Below, in pieces: positions 45,798 through 57,446 of a stretch of DNA of 64,000 nt. A program made the translations under genes and the position numbers. The notes beneath the pieces were generated by a model. That model made no database searches, was not told the origin of the DNA, and saw only the letters and a list, made by a program, of their open reading frames with translations. Source of the stretch: Gymnothorax reevesii (Eukaryota > Chordata > Actinopteri > Anguilliformes > Muraenidae). Location of the stretch: the NCBI GenBank assembly GCA_029721435.1, contig CM056574.1, positions 28,505,001-28,569,000 on the forward strand, written 5' to 3'. Numbering within the stretch: the stretch's first letter is position 1; each line of letters starts with the position of its first letter.

Positions 45798-46289
45798 AAG
45801 CCCAACGCCCACTGGAAGCGTGAGACGCCACGTCAAAAAATTGGTTACATTAATTTCAATGGAGCAGCGTCTAAGGCGCGATTTCTACTTTTCGCCAGTG
45901 CTTAATTTTTACTATTTGCCACTGCCAAATTTCTGAAGCTTCGAAAAAAATACGCATTTGTCTTTTGGATTATTTAACTATTTCACCTTGTCATGATTAG
46001 TCACACGTTTAGCGGCAAAAATTATGCCTGTGTATAATTTATAGTGAGTGCATAGTAACCTGACCGTCGCACTTTGCCATCACTTAAAATTAGCTTGACA
46101 GGTAGGTTCCCCCCCCCCCAAAAAAAAGAAAAAAAAAATTAAACGTTGTCCTATTTAATATTCTGAGATTGACACCCATGGCTTCTCGGTCCAGGTGACA
46201 GCTGTCAATGTTGACGCGGCTGATGCTTTCAGGGGGCGTTTAAAAGTTTGACGGGCCGCACCGCTTCGCGGCCATTGGGCATGGGGCTT
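45798..46289. mobile_element. Putative MITE with AAGCCC ends
   Basis: The left end reads AAGCCCAACGCCCACTGGAA and the right end, on the other strand, AAGCCCCATGCCCAATGGCC. Both continue with GCG..., then a CGTCAAA word about 35 bp in. The length is 492 bp with no coding potential. No target duplication was identified. Confidence 0.55.
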
Positions 46290-47930
46290 TACATTCCCCT
46301 CAGAAAATCTGACCTGTCCCTTTTCATTATCCAGACTTATGTTTTTCTCGCAATATTATGAAAAAAAATCTAATAAGGCAACCAGAAGCGAGAGAGGAAA
46401 AATACGTTCAGTAATAAATACAGACACTAAGGGCATATCTGATGAAAGATGAGCTGGAATGCTATCAGAACTCAAGCTATCTCCATTATTAAGCTGCGTG
46501 GCAGGCACTGTTTGTAGTAATAACTTAAACTGGTTAATTTCAATTTGCTGATTGAAAAATGAAATTCCTGGGACTTTGCTCTTGGTTCACTGAAATATTC
46601 CTTCACTCGGCTTTTCAGGAAAATATTAGATGCACACTTTGGCCAAAATTGACCAAAAGAGAAGTCAAATAGCCTGTCTTCCTAGTGACACCAGAAGCTG
46701 CCATCCTGATGATTTATCTTTTGCGACGACTTGGGAAATCCTTGTCTGAGACTTCCTAAAGTTGCATCCTGAGCGGCCCACGAGAATTATCCGCAAGCTG
46801 CCATGCTCAAACAGGCCAGTAGAGGGGGTACTTCTCTCCCAGCAGAGTTGCAGACAGCATTACCTCTAATGGCACATCTGTGCTCCATTAATGGGACTAA
46901 AGTGGAAAGTAATGTATCCCGTTGCATTTATTTTAGTTTCCTGGAGTGAGAACAAACTGGCTAAAAAAAAGCTAATTAAGTTTTTTTCTATTTTTGTGGC
47001 AAAAAGGACAAAGAGTCAAATAAGTAAAACAAGAGTATTTGCATGTGTGCCAGGACATCATGGAGGCACAGTGGGATTTACACTGCGCTGCAGAGTGCGC
47101 TCCTGTCCCTTATACCTTATATCATGGGACACCCCCCCCCCAGCAATATTTTACTAAAAAAGGTATTGCATTCATAAATGTACATGACAAATACATTTAT
47201 AAATGTATTTATATATAAATGAGGGGGGGGGGGGGGGAGGTCTGTGTGTGTGTGTGTGGGGGGGATAATACAATTGGTGAGTTGGCAAAATGAACAGAGA
47301 TTCCAGCTTCACAAACAAATGAGCAGGTTTGATTTTTAACTGCACTTAACTGCCGATAGGAAATTTCCCAGTTCAGTTTAATCCCTGTTCTCTGATACAC
47401 AGCTTTATCCTGGGGAATTTTTGCAAACCACAGATGATATTAAGTGGCATTTAATGTCTCATAAAAATCCTCCACTAGTTCTTTCGATATCCTGAGATCT
47501 GAAATATATTACGTTGGCATTTTGAAAGTTCTGGTGTGTTAATTTTTCATCCACCATTTGGTATAAAATCCCTTCGCTGACATCTTTAAATCCTCAGAGG
47601 ATTGAAAGGGATATGTTCTGTGCCACAACACCTTTTCAGTCATTCTCACACCACATTAATACAATATGACTGACGCATTCCAACCCACCACGAGCCCCCT
47701 GGCCTCCTTATCGCACCAAAATAAAACCACAAAACGTTTCATTTTTTTAAATTCTCAGCAGTATAATTGGTATTATTGACAGCTGTTACCTGGGCAGTCA
47801 GTTCTTCTTCATACCTATTTACAAAATTCTCCACCCATCAAGTCCTTGGTTCATACCCATGCCCAAACAACTGTTGTCATTAATGCAAAATGCACACATT
47901 TCAGTATGCAATGGTGAAGTGTGTGATCTT
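46290..47930. other. Intergenic with G/C homopolymers
   Basis: No gene recognised. A C-run (47131-47140), a G-run (47223-47237) and a short TG tract (47242-47257) occur. Confidence 0.45.
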
Positions 47931-47937
47931 ACTCTTA

Positions 47938-49023
47938 CTCAAAATAACTGCTGACAAGCTTCAGCAAGACTTGAAAGAATTCAATTCCAAGATCCAAGGA
48001 CAGCCGGATAAAATGGTTTTTAAAGTGCTGTGTAGCCCCCCGGCAAGACAGGAAACAATCCTGCACAACCTGACAAGGGAACATGAGAACATTCTTGGTT
48101 GTATTGCAGACCTGGTTACCCGAGTCCAACACAATCTTGAAAATAAAGCAACCAAAGTCCAGTCTAGTCTTGACAATGTGGTCCCCTGGGTACAGAGTGA
48201 CCCAAAACCTGCCTGGTGCGAGCATGACCAGAAAGTATTGAAAATGCATATTCTGCAAGACTTGGAGGTTCCAAATGATAACCGTCATTTGCAGGTCCCT
48301 TCTGATTTAGGGATGTCTACTGCCCAGACACAGAATTATGTTAATGAAAATGCATCTTGGAACCAACATCGCTTTCATGGGACTGCAGCCCAGATGCTAC
48401 CAAACCTGGAAAAAATAGAACGCAATATTCGCAATGTTACCAAAACAACAGCCCACAAGCTTCAGCAAGACTTGAAAAAATTCAATTCCAAGATCCAAGG
48501 ACTGCTGTATAAAACGGTTTTCAAAGTGCTGTGTAGCCCCCCGGAATGCAGGAAACAATTCTGTGCAACCTGACTGGGGAACATGAGAACGTTCTTGGTT
48601 GTTTTGCAGAACTGGTTACCCGAGTCCAACACAATCTTGATAAGACGGCAGCCAAGATCCAGTCTGGTCTTGACAATGTGAACCCCTGGGTTCAGAATGA
48701 CCCAGAAGAAACACCTGCCTGGTGTGAGCATGACCAGGAAGTATTGAAAATGCATATTCAGCAAGACTTGGAGCTTCACACTGATAAGCTTCAACAGGAC
48801 CCAACTGAAGCCATTGATCTCATCCAAAAAGATTGTCAGGAGTTAGCTGCAAAATTAAAACTGGTTAAAAATGATCAAAATGAACTTTCAAACCAGATTG
48901 GAGGGAATCCTGAGTTTATCTGGGATGAGACGAGTGAAAAGAGTGAGGATGAGGAAAAAAAGTTTTTTAAAACGCTTTCAGAGTGTGGATCAAACTGGGA
49001 AGAGGAAGCAGCTGTAATTGAAA
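47938..49023 (+). pseudogene. Duplicated helical region upstream of kinase exons
   Basis: Two tandem copies of a region of about 110 codons (about 47938-48290 and 48437-48790). Shared words are KLQQDLK(E/K)FNSKIQG, VFKVLCSPP, ETIL.NLT.EHEN(I/V)LGC, LVTRVQHNL and WCEHDQ(K/E)VLKMHI. The sequence is rich in L, Q, K and E and looks helical. The second copy has lost one nucleotide near 48547 relative to the first, shifting its frame, which then continues as 48546-49023 to an acidic segment. A strong donor (AAAGTGAGT) lies at 49024. Whether this region belongs to the kinase gene downstream is inferred from position: no known domain was recognised, and splicing from this donor to the 49125 acceptor would not keep the kinase frame. 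Confidence 0.5.
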
Positions 49024-49124
49024 GTGAGTTAAAAATTGAGACGCTACATCCGACATCTACATATTTTGTTTTCTACTTCATTTCTGTCTGCCTCTCTTCT
49101 TTCCTTGGTTTTCTTATTATTCAG

Positions 49125-49229
49125 GTCATTCTGGCAGAGTTGAAAGAAAGCGGAAAGTACTATGCCATAAAAACTCTGAAAAAAGGCAGTATCCTGGCTT
49201 ACAAAAACATGGCCAGCGTCAGAACTGAA
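49125..49229 (+). pseudogene. PKC-like kinase exon with ATP-binding lysine
   Basis: After an acceptor (TTATTATTCAG) the exon reads VILAELKESGKYYAIKTLKK, which matches the start of a novel-type protein kinase C catalytic domain after the glycine loop, with the ATP-anchoring lysine in YAIK. The preceding glycine-loop exon (GxGxxG) was not found, and the alignment ends near 49229 without a clear donor. The sequence resembles PKC delta/theta, but the subfamily is uncertain. Confidence 0.65.
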
Positions 49230-49384
49230 ACAGTTCAGTTTGTTTGCACATTTTTCTGTCAGCAGTGTTGCACGAAAATGGCTCAAATTTCACAAAATTT
49301 TAAGGAAAGGTGTGCAGTCTTCTCAAGATCAAATTTTAGTAGTATCAGAAATTTAATGTCATTTGCGTTTGTTTTACTTATCAG

Positions 49385-49963
49385 CTGTTGGAGAAGGACC
49401 CAGACTTCAGGCTGGGGACATGTGGAAATATAAGGGAACACCCATACTTTGAATCCATAGATTGGCCTCGAATTGAAAGGAGAGAGGTCCAGCCTCCATT
49501 CAAACCTAAACAGGTACTTCCTGATTGGTTATTGGTTCCTGCGCTGATCATTGAGCAATGGGCATTTCTACCACTATAAGATACATTGAGTTTTTTGGGA
49601 CAACACCTTCAGTTGCACTCATGAGTGACAATGCTGTTATGATTTGTGTGGTAGATTCTTTGAAATATTGTTCTAATTTCAAAGATTTTCAGATTATAGG
49701 ATATACTATGCATGATAGAGATAAAACTCACTAACGTGTCTCCAACTCTGCTTTTGGTTCCTAACTGATCTCTCTTCTTTCAATCACAGGATAGTCCCTA
49801 TGATTGCAGCAACTTTGATGAGTTCTTGGATGAGGCTCCAGAATGGTCACAAGGAGACAGCAACTGGAGTGGCCCCATCGATCAAACTCCATTACGAAAT
49901 TTCACATTCACGAATCCTAAGTTTTGCAGCTCATGCAAAAATAAACAATTTAACAATTTATGA
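49385..49963 (+). pseudogene. PKC-like C-terminal exons (49385-49513, 49790-49963)
   Basis: Two exons join in phase 0. The first (after TTATCAG, donor CAG/GTACTT) gives [18 protein letters not shown], then [16 protein letters not shown], the end of an AGC kinase catalytic domain. The second (after AATCACAG) gives PYDCSNFDEFLDE and ends with RNFTFTNPKF, the hydrophobic motif of the PKC C-tail, then TGA at 49961-49963. The order and phase match PKC genes. Only about 155 bp separate this from the 49125-49229 exon, so the exons with HRD, DFG and APE motifs are missing. The locus thus cannot encode an active kinase: it is a pseudogene, or a collapsed or misassembled copy. Confidence 0.75.
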
Positions 49964-51624
49964 TAAAAAAAAACATAATTTTTGCATGAACGATCAATCA
50001 TGTTGCACAAACAGGCTTTTAATTAGAAACCAGCATCCAGCACAAATCGCTGAATGATGCGACATTTATCTTTATTGCTGCAAGCATGAGACTTCATAAA
50101 AACACAAATTTGTCAATACCCCACCGGCAACTATAGTTGCCAAAGTGGATGATTGTCATTTTACGCTCATACATACATTTTTAAACATTATACAATTTTT
50201 ATATATCAATGATTTGTCAGCAGACAACGTAGAAAACTTTCTTAAGAAATAACAGGTTTCTGTGACCTTCTTGGCACATGATGTTGTTGACTTCCTGAGG
50301 TCATGGCGAAGACAATTCCTCCCAGGAAAAAGGTCATTTTAAGATAATTATGATTGTTGTATTTTTGTAAAAAAAACAAACAAACAATTTATTCAATCAT
50401 AAGGGTATGTAGACTCATTCAACTAATACAAAGATTGCATCAGATGTTTTGTTTTTTTGTGGATAGAGTCATTTGTCCAAACGGCAACTATGGTCTATAC
50501 CATCCCCTTGGATGGTAGCAATTTGTGGAAAGACCACACCTTTCTAACCGGTGCCCCTCAGGAGCCAAGCCATTAGATGTTGACCCAGGATGGGCGGGGC
50601 CTTGACCTTTCCTTTGGCCTATGAAATTGCCCGGTCCACCATGGGGAGGGGTCACAGGTCCGTCACTGCTAGACGCACAACTTCACAATAGCAGAAGGAG
50701 TTGTTGTGTTCCGAAGCTATCAATATCAACATCTTGCCTTCATTCCTGATTCTCAGCAGAAGAAGTGGTGGGATCAGTGAAGTTGGGGGAAATGCATACA
50801 ACGTCCCCTGAGGCTAACCCTTTTGGGCCAAGGCGTTCACACCCAGGGGAGGGTCGTCCTCTACCCTGAGTGAGCACCAAAGGGGTATAAAGTGCATAGG
50901 CCAACCTGACGTGATAGCCAGTTGATTGAGGCTGTAGCACAGCAGCTAACATACCCAAAGTACTGTTGCTTATGTTTGTGTCCTAATAATGCAAGAGTGA
51001 TATCAGGGGAAATTCTACAGAAGGGGTGTGAACATTAACCTCATTTGAAGCTAACTTTTAATACTTGTTTGTAATTTGGATGCTCAGTACAACTGTTCAC
51101 AGTAACAGAACTTGCTGTCTGTAAAACCTGTATTTCAAGGGTTTGTCTCTGTGGTAATGACCGCTCAGTTACCAGCTACTGGATATTAGTTTGCGTGCTG
51201 TGTTAATTAAAAATGCTCCTAGTTAAGTCATTTGCAGTAATTTGGATCGGTATGCTTGTGTTACTTCGGTAAGCATCAATGTGGCAGTTTCGTCATAAAG
51301 TTGCCCGATTGTAGCCACTACAGTTGAAGCTAACTGGAGAGGTGCTGTATATATCTGCTGAGTTGGGCTGCAGTTAGACCAGACGAAGGTTTTGCAGAGC
51401 TTAGGGTGTGTTTTTGGGTGCTTGTGAAACGATCGCTTTACTTATCCAAGTGTTGTGGTTTCTTGTCTAGATGTTTACATATTTTAGAGGTGGCCTTGTT
51501 TGTGAATAATTGGAGGGAGACAAAATCTTCAGAAGCCATCTTTATTCCCACGGTGAGCAGTCCCTGGCTAGGCAGTGCTAATTTGGAATTCTTTACAAAG
51601 GAATATTTATGGAAAAAACTCAAC
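49964..51624. other. Intergenic, nothing recognised
   Basis: No gene, RNA or repeat family was recognised. Confidence 0.4.
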
Positions 51625-51724
51625 CAACTTTGCTCCAATCAAAATACATGGGTTGTAACCATCTCATCTTTAACAAACTTTTCTCCAATCACAATTCATG
51701 GGTTGTAACCATCTCATCTTTAAC
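51625..51724 (+). repeat. 50-bp tandem duplication
   Basis: Two adjacent 50-bp copies (51625-51674, 51675-51724) share CTCCAATCA, CATGGGTTGTAACCATCTCA and TCTTTAAC with a few differences. Confidence 0.85.
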
Positions 51725-51889
51725 TTTTTTACTCTCCAACTTTGTTTTGTAAACCATGGTGAAAAAATTTTAAGTATAGGATTTAAAAAAATAAATGGAA
51801 TATATACTATAAAGGACTGGAAAATTGCAGTGTAAGAGTGAAAAAATACAGTCAGATGAATAAGAAACAAGTAGATGCATAAATAATTC

Positions 51890-52075
51890 GATTGATTATG
51901 TTTTCAGTAACAACTTATGATTTTACTGAGCAAATATTGATTAAAACTACAGAAATCAAAAACATCATCTGATCATATTTTCAGATCAACTAATGACTGT
52001 ACTGAAGGAGTATTGATCAAAGCGACAGAAATTAAATACATCCTCTGGTTATGTTTTTGAATCAACTAAACAGAA
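51890..52075 (+). repeat. Diverged tandem repeat, about 73-bp unit
   Basis: Two to three units share TATGTTTT/TATTTTCAG.TCAACTAATGA, TACTGA, ATTGAT.AAA and ACAGAAAT.AAA.ACATC. The last unit ends within 52050-52075. Confidence 0.55.
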
Positions 52076-52146
52076 GCCTGCTTACTAATCCAAGCTACAA
52101 ACGCGCGCTGCTTATCTGTGTGAGCTGCTCATGCATGTGGGAATTG

Positions 52147-52375
52147 AATTGCGTGTGTGTCTGTCTGTGTGTGAACTGTTTGTATGTGTGTGTGTCTGTG
52201 TGTGAACTGCTTGTATGTGTGCGTGCGCATATGTACTGTGCTGCGTGTGTATGTGTGAACTACATGTGTCTGTGCGCACTGCTGGTGTATATGTGTCTGT
52301 GTGTTTGCACTGCTCATCCCCTCCTTCTGCATATGTGAACTACTTGTGTGTCTGTGTGTGTGTGTGTGTGCGCGT
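52147..52375. repeat. TG-rich minisatellite
   Basis: (TG)n interspersed with a recurring GAACT(G/A) word about every 50 bp, a higher-order repeat within a microsatellite. Confidence 0.8.
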
Positions 52376-53364
52376 GTTACTGCTGCCTACATAATATGGT
52401 TATTGATTATGATTTTTGATTTTAATTTTTCAACATGGCTATTGATTTACTGATGAATATGATGAGAAAAACTGAAATATAATCCTCAACAATGACCGGG
52501 GTCAGCCTGATACATCTCCAATGTCAGGGCAAGCACTCTGATGCTACCGGTGAAAGCAACAGGGAAGCGCACAAGCTATAACATGTCTGGTATAGCAAAC
52601 GATTTCTCTGCATTGCCATTAATTGAATATCAAATTCTTTCCTGTAAAAGTGATCGATTCGCTATCTCCACATAAGCAACGGTTCTTATGGAACCTTCTT
52701 ACGGGTTCAACAGAACTTATGGTCTGTAAAACCTGTATTATGTTCATGACATAACCGGAGCTCTGTCTAACTCTCGTACACTATCCATAACGCGCCCATT
52801 TTCCCCAAGGAAAAGCTGGTCATTCCTAAGCAATAAGTAAACCTTTACCACAGGCAAATTCCGAAAAGGCCATTTAACCTGGAGCTTTCGCCTTTCCGTC
52901 ATATACCAGCACGGAATTTAATTTCTCCACGCTAACAACACACCTCAGCTATGCACGCGAACCAGCAGGTCGTAATACAGGTAATACATAATGGAAGCAG
53001 TCCATAAGCTGCTGGTACACTTTAGCTGCTCCTCACTGTGAATGTTTTCCTCTAAACTCAGACCCACCGGATTTCTACGGTCTCCGGTCTACACTTAGGC
53101 ATGTCAACCCGTTCTACAAATGTGTCAATACGGGGTGGATTCTAGCTTTCTCTGAATCCTAGCTATAGTATAGAAAAACTGCTGTACTCACTACTGTTGC
53201 CGTAGTAAAAGGCAGCCGATAGCAAATTCGTGCTTGAGCTGCCAGACTTTTGCACTGCGTCCTCCACTTTTGCCGCTGCGTTTATAAGAACAAGTTCATT
53301 TCATTAGATCTATACACATGTACAACGTTAGATTGTGGAATTTGCCTGCTACTTCCTAATCAGA
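52376..53364. other. Intergenic, nothing recognised
   Basis: No element or gene was recognised. Confidence 0.4.
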
Positions 53365-53606
53365 TGGCAGCAGTGTCTCACGTTTCACTTTGGGGAGGAG
53401 GACCCGGAAAACTGCGTTCTGCTGCCTCGTCACGCCCAACTCCGCCCTCCACAGAGCTGGCCAGTCAGAAGAAAGTGGATACAAGGGGAGTGGGAGCTAT
53501 AGCGGAAGAGCCACCCCAACGAAGCATTTCAGGTAGAGACTACAATGGACGACAAATGGGTTTTTTTGAGGATGGCAGTATGAGCTACACAAGGACCCTG
53601 TTTTAG
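53365..53606 (+). CDS. Possible small gene or exon, unknown
   Basis: An ATG at 53365 opens 80 codons (MAAVSHVSLWGGGPGKLRSA...) ending at TAG 53604-53606. The stretch is clearly more GC-rich than its surroundings and has a coding-like bias in A, S, R and P, and an AATAAA lies about 40 bp downstream. A CAG/GTAGAG at about 53531 could be a splice donor, in which case only the first part is an exon. No domain was recognised and no function is proposed. Confidence 0.3.
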
Positions 53607-54204
53607 ACTTTGAAAGATCAGAAGTACTCAAGGGAAGTCCAAGATCAATAAATATATTTTGAAAATATAGCAAAATAGGTCTTCTTTAATACTGTTTTTG
53701 GACATTTGAAGTTATTTTTATATATCTTAGTGATTTTATTTGTTGCTGCACTTTATTGTTGTTCTTGCTCAACAAATTATTTTTGCACATTGCTGTCGCA
53801 GTTTTTTAAAACCAAAAATAATAAACCAGAAAACACTTTTCCAGTAAATTTATTGTCTACTGGTTCATTTTTATTACTTTTAGTGGGCCTACATGATATT
53901 CAGTATCCCACTTAGTGCTTTATCACTTGCAATGTTGTGAAAATCAACCCCAGTCCACTCTTGTAGCTGAATGTGCTCCCTTTTTTGAGATTAAAAACCA
54001 AACATGGGTAAAGACATGTCAGGCTGACAATAGGATAATGTAAACAACACTGCCAGAACTGCACAATTAGTTTATAATAGGTGTATTAATGATCATTAAT
54101 CAATAATGTTGGCACCCGGGTCCCAAAATCAAATTTTGCTTCGGGCCCCATGGAGGCTTGGGCCGTCTCTGCAGTAGGTCATCACGTCACCATTTTCAAA
54201 GGTG
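53607..54204. other. Intergenic, nothing recognised
   Basis: AT-rich sequence with no recognised feature. Confidence 0.4.
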
Positions 54205-54208
54205 CATA

Positions 54209-54330
54209 GTAACGAAGTACATGTACTTTTTTGCAGTACTTTAGTATTTTTGATGAGAATTTGTACTTTACTCAAGATTTTTTTTTTAACCAGGACTTTT
54301 ACTTTCACTCTACTACAATTAAAAGATAAA
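54209..54330 (+). mobile_element. Fragment of a fish DNA-transposon end
   Basis: Reads AGTAACGAAGTACATGTACT, then AGTACTTTAGTATTTTTGAT, then TTGTACTTTACTC and TCTACTACAATT. This order of AAGTAC/GTACTT words is common at the ends of a dispersed fish DNA-element family, recalled from general experience. The partner end was not found. Confidence 0.4.
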
Positions 54331-56194
54331 ATGTGTACCATAACGTTGGTACTTAATGACACTGGCAACTTAATTTCTCATTTCAAATTAAAATATGAAT
54401 TTAATTCATTCACGGATTATCTGGATTTGGCATGTTCGAGAAGAACAACAGTGTATTTGTACAGATGCATCTACCAGTGGACGTGGAGCTGCAAATTTAC
54501 TTTTGCCCAGCATGTGACCTGAGGCTTCTTTCTGATTGGCTGCGTCAACTTCGCCTGCGAATGAAGGGAATTTCGCCGACAAGTACATACACCTATTTTT
54601 GCAGCACGGTCTGGAAAACATAAAGGAAGCCCATCTAGAATTAGCCAGGATTAATTATTTTCAAAAAAAAAAGGAGGGATATTAGCCCCGGATTTTTCAG
54701 GTCCAACAACACGCCTGCCAACAAACGAGCAGAAATAAATCATGTTGACATGAAAAGTAATCTACAGCAGTATGTTTTCATTAAAAACCCAGCACACGTT
54801 TATTTCAGTAAGTTACCCATTTTTTGAGTACAGAAACTGTGAATCCAGCTGAATTCAGTAACTCATGTATGTCAGCATTTAGCTGTGAGAGCACAGAAAC
54901 ATTACACAACAACACAACTGATAAGGTCACTGCCAGGTCACCTCATAAAGAGATTTTCTGCTACTTTCTAATAAAACAATGCAAGTAACGTTAGCCCTAG
55001 CATCTGAAACAAGCTAACATTAGTTTGACTACAATATCACAGTAACATCACATGCACTGCGGAGTACTGTAACAATTACGAGACTAGCTATTCGAACAGC
55101 GGCTGTGCTTGTAAGCGACGTTCACTTGCTTATTTGCAGAGCAAAAATGAATTGATGCTGGTTAGGGCTGGGGTTAGCTTGGTGAGCATGTCTGCGACAC
55201 CAACTCGTTTATTTGCAAAGCAAAAATGAACCAACAAATAAAGCAGGGGTTTACCTGTCAAGGAGAAAAGTTGCAAACTCCGCGTCAGTTTTTAATCCTT
55301 CCAGATCACGGAGTTCCTTCCACTTCTAAAAATCCACTCCGATGTTCATTCTGGTTTTATCCTGAGTTTTGTTAAATTCTCTCTTTTGTGCTTCTTTTCT
55401 TCTCTTAGCCATGTGTGCTGTTGATGGTAGCTGAGGTATCGGTATTTTTTTCCTCGCTGATGGTTCTAAGCTCCTGAACCCGCTCACGGAGATTTGAACT
55501 TGACTGAGCACTGGCGCGAACTGAGGAGGAAGGGGGAGGAGGCTGTCTGCAGCGTGTGTGTGTGTGCACTGTTTGACAGCTGTCAGACACCAACCTGGCT
55601 CTAATTGGTTTTTTTTGGTCGGTCCGAACGATTCTTTTAAATTGCAGTAGGAGCATTAGGTGGGTTTAAAGGAGCCTTTTTTTAAATTACAGAGTACTAG
55701 TTTTATGTAATACTGTCTGTACACAGTGACAGTGTAAGCAAAAATGGCAAAAAGTTACTTTTCTAAAACTGACCAACTGCAGCTTTTATGATGAAAAAAA
55801 TAGCTTTTTCTTTGCATGGCAACATTATGCCTGATTCACTACAATTGTAAGCCTGTTGGGAGCTTCAGCTAAAAAGCCATTTCGAAATGTTGCGTGTGTA
55901 CGGAGTTGGGGTATTCGATTAAGGTTAGTACTCGTTATCATGTTTCAATACACCTCAATTCAATTTCACACCAGAATTCTCTTTTAACGTTTGCTCTGCA
56001 TTCCGCATTGAAGTCCCTATATTATAACAACTGGTAGTGTGAAAGCGAGGTAAAGTGCCTGTGCGAGCGGATGTTTACTTCCTGGCCTTCTAGAATTTTC
56101 ACAAACTCGCGTTTGTGTCCCTACGGAAGCCCTGAACAGCACAGAGATAAAAAGTTTTTTGTGGTGCACCAAAAGTGTAATTGTTTTTCCTTTT
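54331..56194. other. Intergenic, nothing recognised
   Basis: No gene or repeat family was recognised. A short TG tract is at 55553-55564. Confidence 0.4.
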
Positions 56195-56335
56195 GTTATT
56201 CCAAGATATTAAGTCTTTATTTCGAGATACTTACTGTTATTTTGAGATATTGGTCGTATTTTCGAGATGTTATCTTGATATGTTGAGATACTAGTCGTAT
56301 TTTCGAGATATCCTCTCGTTTTTTCGAGATAATAA
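56195..56335 (+). repeat. Degenerate minisatellite, TTTCGAGATA motif
   Basis: Five to six imperfect units of about 20-24 bp share TATTTTCGAGATATT(A/G)GTCG-like sequence. Confidence 0.75.
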
Positions 56336-57139
56336 GATTAAGCTCTGTCTGGGATTGAATCAATATTAATATCTGCTACTAGAGGGCAGACGATGACCGC
56401 AGACCGCAAAGCCGTAGGCTATACAGTTCTGGCAGACTGCAGAGCTACAAGCTATGGTTATGGGTTTTCGGCGCAAATGTGTTTTCATATGCAAAATGGA
56501 TCTAAAACAAATTTATTCTTCACAAAAAAAGTTCTACAAAAAAAATATATCCACTATTCAATTCTCTAATAACACTCTGATGCCACTATTTAACTGTTGC
56601 CAAAACAAAACTCTGCTCTTGCAGGGGTTCCTACCTAGCTGGGGAGAATTCACGGTTGGACAGCCAGTGACTTAGTCACATGTGTTAGGCGCAATGCGCA
56701 TGTGGTGGAGTCTGCAATGTTTTACGTGAAGCGAAAGCTACTTGTGTGAGAAGGAATTAAAGCTGCTCTTGTTCTCGGAGCTTTAAAAAGTATATCCCTC
56801 GCCTCCTGCCTCGCTCTTTTCCCAGCTCCTACACTCTGCTCTCTTCTGCTGTCTGCTCTCTTGTGCTCAAAATCACAGCATTTATATAGACTAGCAACCC
56901 TCTAGAAAGGTCCACAGGATTCTAGGGAAATCCCGCCCCCTCCAAGCAGGAAAGTGCCAGAAGCTTCTAGAAATCCCTAGTCTTTTCCTAATGATTTTAC
57001 AGACACGCCACCAGAGGGTGCCAAATGAACAAAATAAATATAGCTGACCAGCAAGGCAGCCAAACAGCATGTAACAAATCTTCATTTACAAATGAAATAT
57101 AATGCTGTACAAAAAATACTCATACATAACACTATATTC
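56336..57139. other. Intergenic, nothing certain
   Basis: Contains a CT-rich tract (56801-56860). A possible solo LTR near 56683-57075 was considered but not supported by a target duplication. Confidence 0.35.
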
Positions 57140-57353
57140 AAGCCGTGAATGAAAGGCGCGGATGCCGACGAAGGATCCGTGCTGATCGGGGAACGGAGAA
57201 TGTCTTCGTAGAACTGATGCAGATATTCCTTCAACGTGATGCAGCTAATGAATACGCCTATCACCGCAGCTTCATATACGGGTGGAGCAACCACAACCAG
57301 AGGATCGAAAGCTTTTGGGGCATCATGAGCAGAGAAAATATTCAGTTTTAGCT
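57140..57353 (+). pseudogene. Integrase-like transposase fragment
   Basis: About 70 codons beginning near an AG (possible acceptor) and ending at TAG 57351-57353. The words RIRADRGTENVFVELMQIFL and SFIYGWSNHNQRIESFWGIM resemble the second half of a retroviral-integrase-like DDE domain: the D of ADRGTEN and the E of NQRIESFW would be the second and third catalytic residues. Such single-domain integrase proteins are scattered as transposon-derived genes in fish genomes (general knowledge). The first aspartate and the N-terminus are missing, so this is a fragment. It lies about 95 bp before the foldback structure. Confidence 0.55.
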
Positions 57354-57446
57354 GAATTTATTTCTAACCCTTTTTTCTTACTCTGTGGATAACATGACCT
57401 GGGCAATTCATGTAGCCTATCGTTTGTTCCTTGGTTATTCCGTTCC

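Noticed and set aside
47935..48827. Minus-strand open frames of 117 and 121 codons
   Set aside because: They are mirror frames of the duplicated plus-strand helical region; their similarity to each other merely reflects the duplication.
56683..57075. Candidate solo LTR (TGTGTTAGG ... ATGTAACA) in front of the integrase-like fragment
   Set aside because: Flanks do not form a duplication and the family was not recognised.
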